The position numbers were made by a program, and so were the translations under genes. 50,000 nucleotides of DNA from Leishmania martiniquensis (Eukaryota > Euglenozoa > Kinetoplastea > Trypanosomatida > Trypanosomatidae): positions 752,501 to 802,500 of the forward strand of contig NC_090159.1 in the NCBI RefSeq assembly GCF_017916325.1, given 5' to 3'. Under the pieces are notes generated by a model. It had not been told where the DNA came from. It was given only the letters and a program-made list of their open reading frames with translations, and did not search any database. Shown here piece by piece: positions 9,298 through 18,479 of the stretch (within the stretch, counting starts at the first letter, position 1; each line of letters begins with the position of its first letter).

Positions 9298-11313
9298 TTA
9301 GATCTTACTGAAGGAGGAGTTCTTCAGTGGAGCCATGCCGACTGGAAAGCGCGAGACGAGTTGGAGGGCTTTCGCCTTCACGTTATCGACGGTAATGCCG
9401 TATTTCTGATAGAGCGCTCCTGCCGGAGCCGAGGCGCCGAAGCCGGACATGCCCACATGCGCATGAGAGTACTTCTCCCAGCCAAAGCTGACGTACGCCT
9501 CCACCGACAGTACCGGCACCCCATCGGGTAGCACCGCCTTGCAGTACGCCTCCGGCTGCGCGTCGAATAGCTCCTGGCAGGGCATCGACACGACTCTCAC
9601 GCGCAGCTCGCTGGAGAGCGCCTTGGCAGCGTCGACCGCCAGTGACACCTCCGAGCCGCTCGCAACAATCACGAGCTGCGGGTCGGACACCTCCACCAGC
9701 GGGTAGGCGCCGCGCTTCACACCCTCGATGCTCGACCCAGGCTGCGGCACAGTGTTCTGACGGCTCAGACACAGGACCGTCGGAGTGTGGGCACTGGTTA
9801 CCGCAACAGCCCACGCACCGCTTGTCTCCGTCTGGTCACTTGGACGTATCACCTGCAGGTTCGGCATGGCACGCAGGGCAGCCACAAGCTCGACAGGTTG
9901 GTGAGTCGGCCCATCTTCGCCGACGCCGATGCTGTCGTGCGTCGCCACGTAGATGGCACGGTGGTGAGAGATCGCGGCGAGGCGCACCGCACCGAGGGCG
10001 TAGCCGATGAAGTTGAGGAACGTGCCACCGAACGGGATGATACCGCCGTGGGCGTCGAGGCCGTTGAGGATGGAGCACATGGCATGCTCACGAACACCGA
10101 AGCGAATGTAGCGGCCTGCGTAGCTGTGCGGCGCGAAGTCCGTCAAGTTCGCCGACGCAGGGCGGGTCAGGTTGCTCGGTGTCAGGTCGGCAGACCCGCC
10201 AATGAGGGCTGGGATGGACTCAAAGAGCACAGCCAGGCAGTTCTCACTCGCCTTGCGCGTCGCGATGGCCGTTGAGTTCGTCGGCAGCTTCGCCTCCCAC
10301 CCGGCTGGCAGCTCGCCCTTCATCTGCGCGACGAAGGCGGCACCCTCGGCCGGAAAGGTCGCCGTGTACTTGGCCAAGCGCTCCTCCCAAGCCTTCTGCT
10401 CCGCTGCGCACTTCTCCACATGCTTTGTGAACACAGCGCGCACCTCTTCTTCGACGTGGTACCTCTTGCTGGGGTCTCGGCCAAACTTCGTCTTCACGTT
10501 GGCAACGTCCTCGTCACCGAGCGGCGCGCCGTGCACCTTCTCCGTGCCCTGCTTCGAAGACCCGTACCCGATCGTGGTTGTTTGCAGAATCATCTTCGGC
10601 TTTCCCTTTGTGGCCTTGGCCTCCGCCAACGCCTGGCGCAAGCCGTCGAAGTCCGAGTCACCGTTGGGCACCTCGATCACATGGAAGCCCATCGACGTGT
10701 ATTTTGTCTGGCAGTTCTCCGTGAAGGAGAGGTCTGTCGAGCCGTCAATACAGATGTGGTTGCTGTCGTAGATGACAATGAGCTTCTCCAGGGCGAGGTG
10801 ACCCGCGAGGGAGAGCGCCTCCTGACACACACCCTCCATCAGACACCCGTCACCGCAGAACACATACGTGTAGTGGTTCACGACCTCGTGACCGGGGCGG
10901 TTGAATGTGGCGGCGAGGTGCGCCTCGGCCATCGCCAGCCCGACCGCGTTCGCGATACCCTGGCCGAGCGGCCCGGTTGTCACCTCCACCCCCGAAGTCA
11001 CAAAGCGCTCAGGGTGGCCAGGGGTGCGGGAGTCATCCTGGCGGAACCTCTTCAGGTCGTCGAGGGTAAGATCGTAGCCGGCCATGTGCAGCAATGCATA
11101 CTGCAGCGCGCAACCGTGCCCGTTCGACATGACGAAGCGGTCACGGTCGGCCCAGTGAGGATCACGGCTGTTGTACTTCATGACTTCCGTCCACAGAACC
11201 GCTGACACCGGTGCCATGCCCATTGGCGTGCCCGGGTGGCCACTTTTGCCGCCCTGGACAATGTCCGCCGAAAGGCAGCGGATGCAGTTCGCAATCTGTT
11301 CAAGTGAGGCCAT
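9298..11313 (-). CDS. TKT: Transketolase
   Basis: The 671-residue protein is full length for a transketolase. It transfers two-carbon ketol units between sugar phosphates in the non-oxidative pentose phosphate pathway, using thiamine diphosphate. The sequence shows His26 in GGKSGH, His100 in TPGH, GPLGQG at 114-119, the ThDP motif starting GDG at 154-156 and ending at the Asn of YDSNH, and the conserved HDSIGVGEDGPTHQP segment in the pyrimidine-binding domain. The protein ends in SKI, close to a peroxisomal/glycosomal type 1 targeting tripeptide; dual cytosolic and glycosomal location has been reported for Leishmania transketolase. A good splice acceptor lies at 11415. The gene sits inside the region bracketed by the inverted repeat. 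Confidence 0.96.
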   Translation of the reverse strand: MASLEQIANCIRCLSADIVQGGKSGHPGTPMGMAPVSAVLWTEVMKYNSRDPHWADRDRFVMSNGHGCALQYALLHMAGYDLTLDDLKRFRQDDSRTPGHPERFVTSGVEVTTGPLGQGIANAVGLAMAEAHLAATFNRPGHEVVNHYTYVFCGDGCLMEGVCQEALSLAGHLALEKLIVIYDSNHICIDGSTDLSFTENCQTKYTSMGFHVIEVPNGDSDFDGLRQALAEAKATKGKPKMILQTTTIGYGSSKQGTEKVHGAPLGDEDVANVKTKFGRDPSKRYHVEEEVRAVFTKHVEKCAAEQKAWEERLAKYTATFPAEGAAFVAQMKGELPAGWEAKLPTNSTAIATRKASENCLAVLFESIPALIGGSADLTPSNLTRPASANLTDFAPHSYAGRYIRFGVREHAMCSILNGLDAHGGIIPFGGTFLNFIGYALGAVRLAAISHHRAIYVATHDSIGVGEDGPTHQPVELVAALRAMPNLQVIRPSDQTETSGAWAVAVTSAHTPTVLCLSRQNTVPQPGSSIEGVKRGAYPLVEVSDPQLVIVASGSEVSLAVDAAKALSSELRVRVVSMPCQELFDAQPEAYCKAVLPDGVPVLSVEAYVSFGWEKYSHAHVGMSGFGASAPAGALYQKYGITVDNVKAKALQLVSRFPVGMAPLKNSSFSKI

Positions 11314-11414
11314 TGTGTATCTGTGCCTGTGTGTGTGTGTGAGTGTATTCAGTGGGCTGGTAGGGCAGAGACACGCGTTGTAGAGATGGGAGTAAAGGGA
11401 GTGGAGCAGAGAGG

Positions 11415-11432
11415 CTGCGAAGGGGAAAGGCG
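11415..11432 (-). promoter_or_regulatory. Probable spliced-leader acceptor of transketolase mRNA
   Basis: On the sense strand a pyrimidine tract (CGCCTTTCCCCTTCGCAG) ends in AG at 11415-11416, about 101 bases before the ATG. A second AG nearer the start is an alternative. Confidence 0.45.
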
Positions 11433-11733
11433 CGTGCCACGGCGTCGTGGTGGGGTCCCGAAATGAACGTTTTATCTGCTGCTGCTATGGGGGTATGCGT
11501 ATAAGGGTGAATGTGTGGGCGTGTGCGGAGCTGAGCTTCAGGGCGGGCGCAAGCGAGCACAGAGACAGAGGTCGGAAGAGAAAGACAGCGAGACGGGTGC
11601 CTGGGAGTGAGGAGAGGTTCAGGAAGGGATCAGGGAAAAAGGCAGGGAGGCAGTGCCGCGCGCACGACCACCAGCACAAACGGCCCCTCTCACTGTGCTC
11701 GCCACATCTCCATTTCCCCCAAATGCACAGCAC

Positions 11734-12097
11734 AGACGAGCACCACTCCGCCCTGCCCTGCCCCGCCCTGGGCTCTACCGCCTTCGCGGTGCGCAACAGC
11801 CGTGTAGACACCCCTCACAGCCGCCCCCATGACGCTGGTCGCCATGCCATGCACCCCCTTCAGGGCGACTCAGACGCGCACCCCAGCACTACTCCGCGAG
11901 GGCCGTGTGGAATGCGCTCGAGCCACGCGGGCACTGTGCCCATCCTGCGCGTGGCACGGTCTGTGTGCAGCGTCACAGGTCGCCGCGACGCGACGCCATT
12001 GAGGGCCATGGCCGCCGACATCCGCGGTGATGAATCGCTCTGGTTCCGCCACAGTGACGGTGCTGAGCCCCGTCACCAGGCTTAGGTATACCTTATC
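11734..12097 (-). repeat. 364-bp inverted repeat, right arm
   Basis: This is the reverse complement of 1765-2128 with one mismatch seen. The two arms are separated by about 9.6 kb holding the SDR, BolA, uL24 and transketolase genes and the gene relic. Sequence identity stops abruptly at both ends. On this side it lies between eS8 copy A and transketolase, so it would be part of the eS8 copy A 3' UTR or of the untranscribed-into-mRNA spacer. Confidence 0.93.
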
Positions 12098-12602
12098 GTT
12101 CGCTTACAGGTGTTCTTTATGTATGTGAAAGAAGCGTCAGGTTCAGCAGAGGATACGTAAGCGGAGGAAGGGCGAGATTCCAGAGAGAGGGGGGAGCGTC
12201 ACGAGGCAAGGTGCTACCACAAGCGGGTGAGCGGGAGTGCATGTTGCAGAGGGATGGCCAGAGAAACGGAGAGGCTAACTGCTTTCGTAAGCCACGCAGA
12301 TCTCCTCCTCCCGTAGCGCGGCAACGCAAGCATGCGGGCTCGGAATCAGTCAACGGGGAGGAACGCAGGCACGCTAGATGCTCGTGGAAACCGAACGCAG
12401 ATGTGCGGCAGCAAGCATGGCTCTCGACGCGAGCCTCAGACGTGCGGTGTCTGGCGCTTCTCTTTTATTTCGGGCGAAATGAGTTGAGAGAAAAGGCAAA
12501 AAGAGGTGAAATCAGAGGAGAACGCTTCCCAAGTGAGGAACCAAAATAAAAACTCATCCGCGCGGGGAGAGCAGACGTGGCAGACACACAGGCGTGGATG
12601 GA

Positions 12603-13356
12603 CGGTGGCAGTGCATCGCCAAGCGCGTTCACATCTGCCGCAGCGTGCGCACGCCCTCCACACTCAGCCACAGGCATGCACGCCCTACTTCTTCTTCTTC
12701 TCCAGGCGCTTCAGGTAGAACTGGAGCTCAGCACCCTCCAGCAGAATACCGTCGGCGCGGCCGGTCTGACCTGGGCGGCTCGTCATGCGTGCAAGCACGC
12801 GGCCCTCGCGCAGCTGATCGGCGATAGCCTTCTCAACCTTATGGCTGCGGCGGCGACGAGCCCACTCGCGCTGCAACTTGGGCGACGCCTTGTTCACGTC
12901 GTACTTGTCAGCAGCAGCGTGACTGGACTTCTTGCCCTTCTTCTCCGCGGAGGCCTTGGCGCTCTTCTTATCCGCATCCAGGTCGATGCCGTAGTGCTTG
13001 GCATACCAGCGCTTGAATGGCGCGGCATCGACGGCGACGATGCAGTTCTTCACCAGCGTCTTCGTGCGCACCAGCTCGTTCGAGGTGGCGTTGTACACGA
13101 CGTCGAGAATACGCACGCGCTGCGCGGTGGCCTCAGAGCCCCAGGCAAAGTTGCCGGTGTCCAGACGCAGGGCACGGATCTTGAAGTTGCCACCACGAGC
13201 ACGTACGGGGCTCACGCGGCGGGCGCCAAGACGGGTGTTAGCGGGAAGGCGGCCCAGCTCGGCCTTCATGCGCTTCCGGTGGATCTTGGTCTTTCCACCG
13301 GTAATCTTGCGCTTATGCAGACGGCTGCGTACAATACCCATGGCTGCGGCTCTCTT
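12603..13356 (-). repeat. 754-bp direct repeat containing eS8 copy A
   Basis: This block recurs at 14044-14797 in the same orientation; I found no difference on reading the two through. It spans the whole coding region, 15 bases upstream of the ATG and 82 bases downstream of the stop. Sequence outside both ends is unrelated. Confidence 0.95.
12685..13341 (-). CDS. RPS8: 40S ribosomal protein S8 (eS8), copy A
   Basis: The 218-residue protein matches eukaryotic S8: N-terminal MGI start, HKRKITGGK, the RVxARGGNFKIRALRLDTGNF-type core (residues about 47-67), WGSEA, the block NELVRTKTLVKNCIV, and a C-terminal GRADG ... AELQFYLKRL segment. eS8 binds 18S rRNA in the small subunit. The insert rich in Lys/Ala around 125-150 is typical of trypanosomatid forms. 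The start at 13341 was chosen by homology; the frame is open further upstream to 13674, but that part is Pro/His-rich and unlike S8. The protein is identical to copy B. The 3' flank differs beyond 82 bases, so the two mRNAs may be regulated differently. Confidence 0.96.
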   Translation of the reverse strand: MGIVRSRLHKRKITGGKTKIHRKRMKAELGRLPANTRLGARRVSPVRARGGNFKIRALRLDTGNFAWGSEATAQRVRILDVVYNATSNELVRTKTLVKNCIVAVDAAPFKRWYAKHYGIDLDADKKSAKASAEKKGKKSSHAAADKYDVNKASPKLQREWARRRRSHKVEKAIADQLREGRVLARMTSRPGQTGRADGILLEGAELQFYLKRLEKKKK

Positions 13357-14125
13357 CTGGGTGTGGTTCTCTATGGTTGGGTGCAGTAGTGCATGTGTGT
13401 GTGTGTGTGTGAATCGGTAAGAGGGGAGAGGCAATGGCGGGTGCATCGGCAGGAGGTCGAGCGTTGGAGGTGGGTAAGAGGCCAAGCTTACCTTTGCAAG
13501 AGATACGGGGCGGTGAGGGGCAGCACAGAAAAACAAGGTGCTCCCTACCCGAAAATTGCAAGCACGAGCAAAAACACGCGGCACCGGATGGGCATCACTG
13601 TGCACATCCTGCATATCACGAGCAACAGCCAGACCCGCCTTTCCCCAGTTATGGCAGCTCAAGCGGTTGCCCAATCCCCTTCATATCTGAAGCAATGCCT
13701 CTCATTAAACGCAGCGCGTCAGTAGTAGAAGTCCCGCGCGCACGCGTGCCTGTGTGAATGCGCATCTCTGCACCACCTTTACTGACAGCGCCGCCTGTCA
13801 CACCCCTCATGGTTATGCGCACAGCAAACCTCTTCGCTGGTGCCAGCCCCAGTTCGGGAGGAGCGGGTGGGGAGTGAGGTTGGGGGCGAGGGGGGACATG
13901 GAAGACCTCTAAAGGTTTGCAGTCGTGAGGGGTGCTTTACAGTTTTGCAATCGGCCTCCGCATCAGCCCCTTAAGACTGGAGAGGAGAAAAGGACAGAAA
14001 ATGAACAACGAAAAAAAAGCCGAAGCCCACAGCGAAAGAGGGGCGGTGGCAGTGCATCGCCAAGCGCGTTCACATCTGCCGCAGCGTGCGCACGCCCTCC
14101 ACACTCAGCCACAGGCATGCACGCC
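13342..14125. other. Spacer between the two eS8 genes
   Basis: No gene. It holds the 3' UTR of copy B and the 5' flank of copy A, with a (TG)9 tract at 13394-13411. The part around 13740-13930 is more complex in sequence than usual UTR, but I cannot assign it. Confidence 0.6.
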
Positions 14126-14797
14126 CTACTTCTTCTTCTTCTCCAGGCGCTTCAGGTAGAACTGGAGCTCAGCACCCTCCAGCAGAATACCGTCGGCGCG
14201 GCCGGTCTGACCTGGGCGGCTCGTCATGCGTGCAAGCACGCGGCCCTCGCGCAGCTGATCGGCGATAGCCTTCTCAACCTTATGGCTGCGGCGGCGACGA
14301 GCCCACTCGCGCTGCAACTTGGGCGACGCCTTGTTCACGTCGTACTTGTCAGCAGCAGCGTGACTGGACTTCTTGCCCTTCTTCTCCGCGGAGGCCTTGG
14401 CGCTCTTCTTATCCGCATCCAGGTCGATGCCGTAGTGCTTGGCATACCAGCGCTTGAATGGCGCGGCATCGACGGCGACGATGCAGTTCTTCACCAGCGT
14501 CTTCGTGCGCACCAGCTCGTTCGAGGTGGCGTTGTACACGACGTCGAGAATACGCACGCGCTGCGCGGTGGCCTCAGAGCCCCAGGCAAAGTTGCCGGTG
14601 TCCAGACGCAGGGCACGGATCTTGAAGTTGCCACCACGAGCACGTACGGGGCTCACGCGGCGGGCGCCAAGACGGGTGTTAGCGGGAAGGCGGCCCAGCT
14701 CGGCCTTCATGCGCTTCCGGTGGATCTTGGTCTTTCCACCGGTAATCTTGCGCTTATGCAGACGGCTGCGTACAATACCCATGGCTGCGGCTCTCTT
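14044..14797 (-). repeat. 754-bp direct repeat containing eS8 copy B
   Basis: Second unit of the eS8 duplication, 1441 bases from the first. It shows no difference from 12603-13356 on reading. The spacer between units is not repeated on either side, so this is not a simple tandem array with a shared intergenic sequence. Confidence 0.95.
14126..14782 (-). CDS. RPS8: 40S ribosomal protein S8 (eS8), copy B
   Basis: This copy encodes the same 218 residues as copy A, with all eS8 hallmarks. It is upstream in the transcription unit. Identity at the DNA level across the whole coding region, including third codon positions, points to very recent duplication or ongoing gene conversion. Its upstream flank (AAAGCAG then TAAAGAGAGCC before the ATG, sense strand) differs from that of copy A (CCCAG then AAGAGAGCC), so each copy has its own likely spliced-leader acceptor just outside the shared block. 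Confidence 0.96.
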   Translation of the reverse strand: MGIVRSRLHKRKITGGKTKIHRKRMKAELGRLPANTRLGARRVSPVRARGGNFKIRALRLDTGNFAWGSEATAQRVRILDVVYNATSNELVRTKTLVKNCIVAVDAAPFKRWYAKHYGIDLDADKKSAKASAEKKGKKSSHAAADKYDVNKASPKLQREWARRRRSHKVEKAIADQLREGRVLARMTSRPGQTGRADGILLEGAELQFYLKRLEKKKK

Positions 14798-15673
14798 TAC
14801 TGCTTTGCATGCGCCAGGTAGCGTTCAGTGATGGCAGAGGAGGTGGTGGGAGGTGAGGCACGTGTGCGTGTGCACGTCAAGGGCGGAGGAGGCGGAGAGA
14901 GGAGGCAGGGGTGCGAGGCAGCGAAAAGTGTACTGCAGCACTTTCGCAGTGAAGGAAGTCTTCATGGGAATGTGAAGATGCCACGACGTTAACAAGAGGC
15001 GGTCCTCGACGCCTCTGCTTCATCGTAGGCAAAGGAACGTTCATAGGCGAGATGAGCAGGAGGGCATTGGGGAAGGGGGCACAGCTGAGGACGGCAGAAA
15101 AGAAAACGTACCTCAGCCCCCCCCCCCGCTCCCTCTTTACGTTTCGGTTGCCCATTCCATTCTGGAGGGAAGCCTGCCTAAGTGCGTGAGAGCGAGCGGA
15201 AGGCCCTCGAACACGCTTATTTGTGCTGGCCAAAACTTCCGCCGCAGTTCGCTCGGAGGTCCCTCATGGCTGCGCCTCGCTTTCCCCTCTACCCCTTCCC
15301 CCTCTGCCTTTCAGCTACTGTTGCTGCTTTTCGTGGTTGTAGACGTGTGCAGAAGGACAGAGTGAGACTGGGGAGAGGAGGGGAGGGGGCGGCGCTATGC
15401 GCGGGCCTCGCTTACCTCTGGATGAGCGAGCGCAGCAGCGACCCCTCCCCGGGCGCACGCGGGCGTACAAGTCAGCAAACAGGGAGAGGGGAGGCAGGGT
15501 GAGAGGCCACCACAACGGCCACCAGTGCCAGCCCTATCGAGCAGTGGGGCAGCAATGTGTGGAGAGAGGAAAGTAGAGGGCACAAGCCCTACAGGCACAG
15601 CAGTCGCGCAGAGATGCATACGCGCGAGCATCGGCCCAACATACCGACGCGAACCAACAGCAATCCGCGCAGA
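14783..15673. other. Intergenic region between kelch gene and eS8 copy B
   Basis: No gene supported. Purine-rich sequence, a C-run at 15117-15126 and GC-rich UTR-like sequence are seen. It should contain the kelch gene 3' UTR. Confidence 0.6.
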
Positions 15674-16810
15674 TCAGGGTGAGTGCCCAATGAGCGGCCA
15701 CAGCGGCTCCTCTGGCAGCTCCGGAACGACGTAGTCTTTGTGTGCCTTGAGAGCCGCGTAGTGGTGCAGCGGGAGGTGCGTCGCCAACCCAGTGAGCTGC
15801 GGGTCCGCCATAATGAGCCAATCACGCATGCTGTCGACGCCCGTCTTGCTGCCTAAGTACAGTTCCGTCGTGTCGTTCATGAAGTGGCCGCGGAAGCGGC
15901 CGCCGAAGACCACCATTGTGTTGCGGCATACTACCGCCACGTGGCACTCGCGGCGCGACGGGTACTCGCGGTCGATATCGTACATGAACTCAAATGTGTT
16001 CGCTTCCACGTTGTAGATAAACAAGTCGTTCAGTTTCTTCTTCCCATTCCAGCCGCCAAAGACGATGATGTTGCCGTAGTGCACAGCGGCGCTATTGCGC
16101 GCACGGCCAAACATCGGCACCTGCGGCAGGTCGATGCGCCGCCAGATGGACGTATCGAAGGAGTATACAAAAAAATCCTCGCAACACTCGCCGCCGCTGT
16201 TGCGGCCGCCGAAGACGATCATCGTGCGCTCGTACGTCATCGCGGTGTGGGCAGAGCGCGGCGGAGGAATCGTGCCCAGCTGGTTGCACTCCTTCCACTC
16301 CGGGTCGCTCAAGTCGCAGCGGTACAGGTCTTGCAAGCGCTTGTTGCTGTTGCGTCCACCGCACTTGCCTCCGAAAATGTACATGGTGTTTCCAAACACC
16401 ACGGCACTGTGGCAGTAACGGGTCATGGGAATCAACGCGCCCCGCACCACGACAGGGTGGCACTCGCCATCCTCGCTAATGTAGAAGAGCTTGTTGAACC
16501 GGCCGCGGCCGTTGCAGCCACCAAAGATGTACATGCAAGTGCCATACCAGACGGCAGTGTGAAACGCGCGCGGGTGCTGCTTTTCGCCACGCAGCTCGAT
16601 TTCTTTCCACCTCTTGTTGATCACGTCGTACTGCCACAAGTCGTCCAGGTAGATCGATACGCTGTCCGTGTCGTTCACACCGCCGTAGACGTACGCCTTG
16701 CTACCATCGGCGTTGGCGCAGAAGGAGTGCCCGATTCGGCCCAGCGGTGAGTCCTCCGAGGGGCAGTCCACCAGCGACCAGTGCCGAAACGGTGGCGTGG
16801 GGCGAGGCAT
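15674..16810 (-). CDS. Kelch-repeat beta-propeller protein
   Basis: The 378-residue protein has six kelch blades, each with the di-glycine strand: VYGG at 41-44, IFGG at 95-98, IFGG at 145-148, VFGG at 199-202, VFGG at 250-253 and VFGG at 301-304, followed by the usual downstream Tyr/Trp positions (for example LWQYDVINKRWKEI). No BTB, F-box or other extra domain is visible; a 55-residue tail follows the propeller. Kelch propellers are protein-binding platforms; the partner is unknown. The start at 16810 is chosen because the propeller begins soon after it. The frame stays open upstream to 17278, but that part is Ser/Phe/Leu-rich simple sequence and is best read as 5' UTR. Confidence 0.88.
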   Translation of the reverse strand: MPRPTPPFRHWSLVDCPSEDSPLGRIGHSFCANADGSKAYVYGGVNDTDSVSIYLDDLWQYDVINKRWKEIELRGEKQHPRAFHTAVWYGTCMYIFGGCNGRGRFNKLFYISEDGECHPVVVRGALIPMTRYCHSAVVFGNTMYIFGGKCGGRNSNKRLQDLYRCDLSDPEWKECNQLGTIPPPRSAHTAMTYERTMIVFGGRNSGGECCEDFFVYSFDTSIWRRIDLPQVPMFGRARNSAAVHYGNIIVFGGWNGKKKLNDLFIYNVEANTFEFMYDIDREYPSRRECHVAVVCRNTMVVFGGRFRGHFMNDTTELYLGSKTGVDSMRDWLIMADPQLTGLATHLPLHHYAALKAHKDYVVPELPEEPLWPLIGHSP

Positions 16811-17567
16811 CCGCACTCGAGCAACAATGCCACGAGAATGAAGGGGAGGCACAGAGATGGAGAGGGGCAATAGGGAGAGAAATATGATGCGGCCCACTGC
16901 AGCGAGGTGGCGACGGTGGCGCCTTCCCTCTCTGCCACCTGCACGCGCAGATAGAGAAAGAGGCACACACACACACGTGTACGCGTACGTCCCCACACTC
17001 GCGCAAGGAGAAGCGAAAAAAAACGCAAACACGAGAGCAAAAGCGCTGTGGAGAGAGAGAGAGCCGGAGGACAGAGAGCGGGACGAAAATGCGGTATATA
17101 AATATAAATATGTATGTGTGCACCCTAAGGTGCAGGAGGGAGAAGCGAACAGGGGCGAAGGGGAGATGCAATAGAGGAGGGCAAAGGCTCGCTGAAAAGT
17201 GCTGCGAGAAGGAAGAAAGGTGGTAGTGTTTGTTTCAGGGGGCGCGCCAGTACGCAGGGCGTGGCAGGCCACACACACATTTCACACTCCGTGATCATGC
17301 GTTCGAAGGGGACGAAGACGCGTGCGCTGCGGTGTTGCGCAAGGCATGCTACACACCAATACAAGCACCAGGGCACCAAAGAAGAAGCTGCGTGGATTAT
17401 CTTCTGTGCTTGTGTGTGTGTGTTGTTCTTCCCTCACGGAATGAGCACAAACGGCCCTCACGTCCTGTCTCCGGCCTCGTCAGGTCGTCGCCTTCGCTGC
17501 ATAGAAGGCGAAAGGAGAGAGAGAGGGAGGAAGGGAGGCAAACATGCACGGTAGCACGGTGACCTTC
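16811..17567. other. Intergenic region between CID-protein and kelch genes
   Basis: No gene supported. It is purine-rich with CACACACG runs and a TATAAATATAAATATG stretch near 17096-17112. Confidence 0.6.
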
Positions 17568-18479
17568 TCACATGCCGAGGTCGTCATCACGAGGCCTGCG
17601 CCGTCCCTCTCGTCGCCGCTTCATCTTCGGTAGATTCAGCTGCGGCAGCTCACGAGGTTTGGCGCCTTCCACAAAGTCCGGCGTGTACTCGTCTTCCTCT
17701 TGCTGCTCCTGGGCCTTGACAGCATCGTCGCCCGTGGAGCCTAACCCGGATGCGTCACCCTTGTTACGAGAGACCCGCGCGTGCAGTCCGCTCACAAGTG
17801 CGGATGAGGACGAAGATCTGTCTACGAGCTCTTCCTCCGCCTCCAGCGCAGCGGTGCTGTGGCGCGCATAAAAAACGAACTTGCCAGCCTCCTGCTCACC
17901 CATGTATTGCACCGCATCCCACGCGTCGCGTAGTTGCTGCAGTTCCGTGGCGGAAGCCGGAGTGCCGTCATCCGCTGAGGTCTGCGCAACCTCCAGAAGA
18001 TTGTGCAGCTCCGCCCCACTTCTCGACTGCACGGCGTGCTGGCGGATAGCGCTGTAGAGCCGCTGCGGCAGCACCTTCTCCCACGACAACACAAGAGCCT
18101 CAAACCACAGCAAATTCTGACCGCGGCGCCTCGCCAGCCCCCAGGGCAGCTGCTGGACGGTGTACTCGAGCAGGCGCGGAGCAAGGAGAGGAACAAATAC
18201 GTGTGGGGCGTGCTTTATGAGCGCGTCGAGGACGTACCATAGGGTGCGGTTCAGCGCCCCATCAAGGTCGGACTCCTCCATCAGCGCCTTGCGCAGCGCT
18301 GCCCACGTCTCGGTATACCTCGGGAGGTGCCGTAGCGCCAACGCCGCCAACGCCTCCACCCGAGCCTCTGACGGGTTCCCTTGCTTCAATACCGCGTAGA
18401 AGAGTCGTTCCGTGTAGAGCGCGGACGAGGGTGGGCGCGGAGATGCGGCAGAGGCAGCAACAGCGGCTGCACTCGACAT
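17568..18479 (-). CDS. CID-domain (RNA polymerase II CTD-interacting) protein, Pcf11/RPRD-like
   Basis: The protein has 303 residues. Residues about 20-150 resemble a CID, the eight-helix VHS/ENTH-like domain that reads the phosphorylated polymerase II tail: a first helix pair (VEALAALALRHLPRYTETW), the core LWYVLDALIKHAPHVFVPLL corresponding to the family's LYLLDSIVKN segment, and a final helix pair with LLWFEALVLSWEKVLP matching the R..L..L..TW..vFP signature. A mixed acidic region and a very basic tail (MKRRREGRRRPRDDD) follow, which could be a nuclear signal or RNA contact. Family members act in 3'-end processing, termination or tail dephosphorylation. Trypanosomatid Rpb1 lacks canonical heptads, so the ligand is an open question. 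Confidence 0.65.
   Translation of the reverse strand: MSSAAAVAASAASPRPPSSALYTERLFYAVLKQGNPSEARVEALAALALRHLPRYTETWAALRKALMEESDLDGALNRTLWYVLDALIKHAPHVFVPLLAPRLLEYTVQQLPWGLARRRGQNLLWFEALVLSWEKVLPQRLYSAIRQHAVQSRSGAELHNLLEVAQTSADDGTPASATELQQLRDAWDAVQYMGEQEAGKFVFYARHSTAALEAEEELVDRSSSSSALVSGLHARVSRNKGDASGLGSTGDDAVKAQEQQEEDEYTPDFVEGAKPRELPQLNLPKMKRRREGRRRPRDDDLGM

Larger units (their letters stand above)
11314..12684. other. Intergenic region between eS8 copy A and transketolase
   Basis: No gene supported. It contains the right arm of the inverted repeat (11734-12097). The 82 bases next to the eS8 stop (12603-12684) are shared with the other eS8 copy. The rest is UTR-like. Confidence 0.65.

Noticed and set aside
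12577..13389. Long open frame on the plus strand across eS8 copy A (and its twin at 13925-14821)
   Set aside because: It is the exact antisense of the eS8 gene; GC-rich coding regions of this genome routinely leave open antisense frames, and the translation resembles no protein.
13342..13674. In-frame N-terminal extension of eS8 copy A
   Set aside because: eS8 begins MGI in all relatives, and the extension lies outside the block shared with copy B.
16811..17278. In-frame N-terminal extension of the kelch protein
   Set aside because: Composition is Ser/Phe/Leu/Cys-rich simple sequence, includes TATAAATATAAATATG-type DNA, and the propeller is complete without it.
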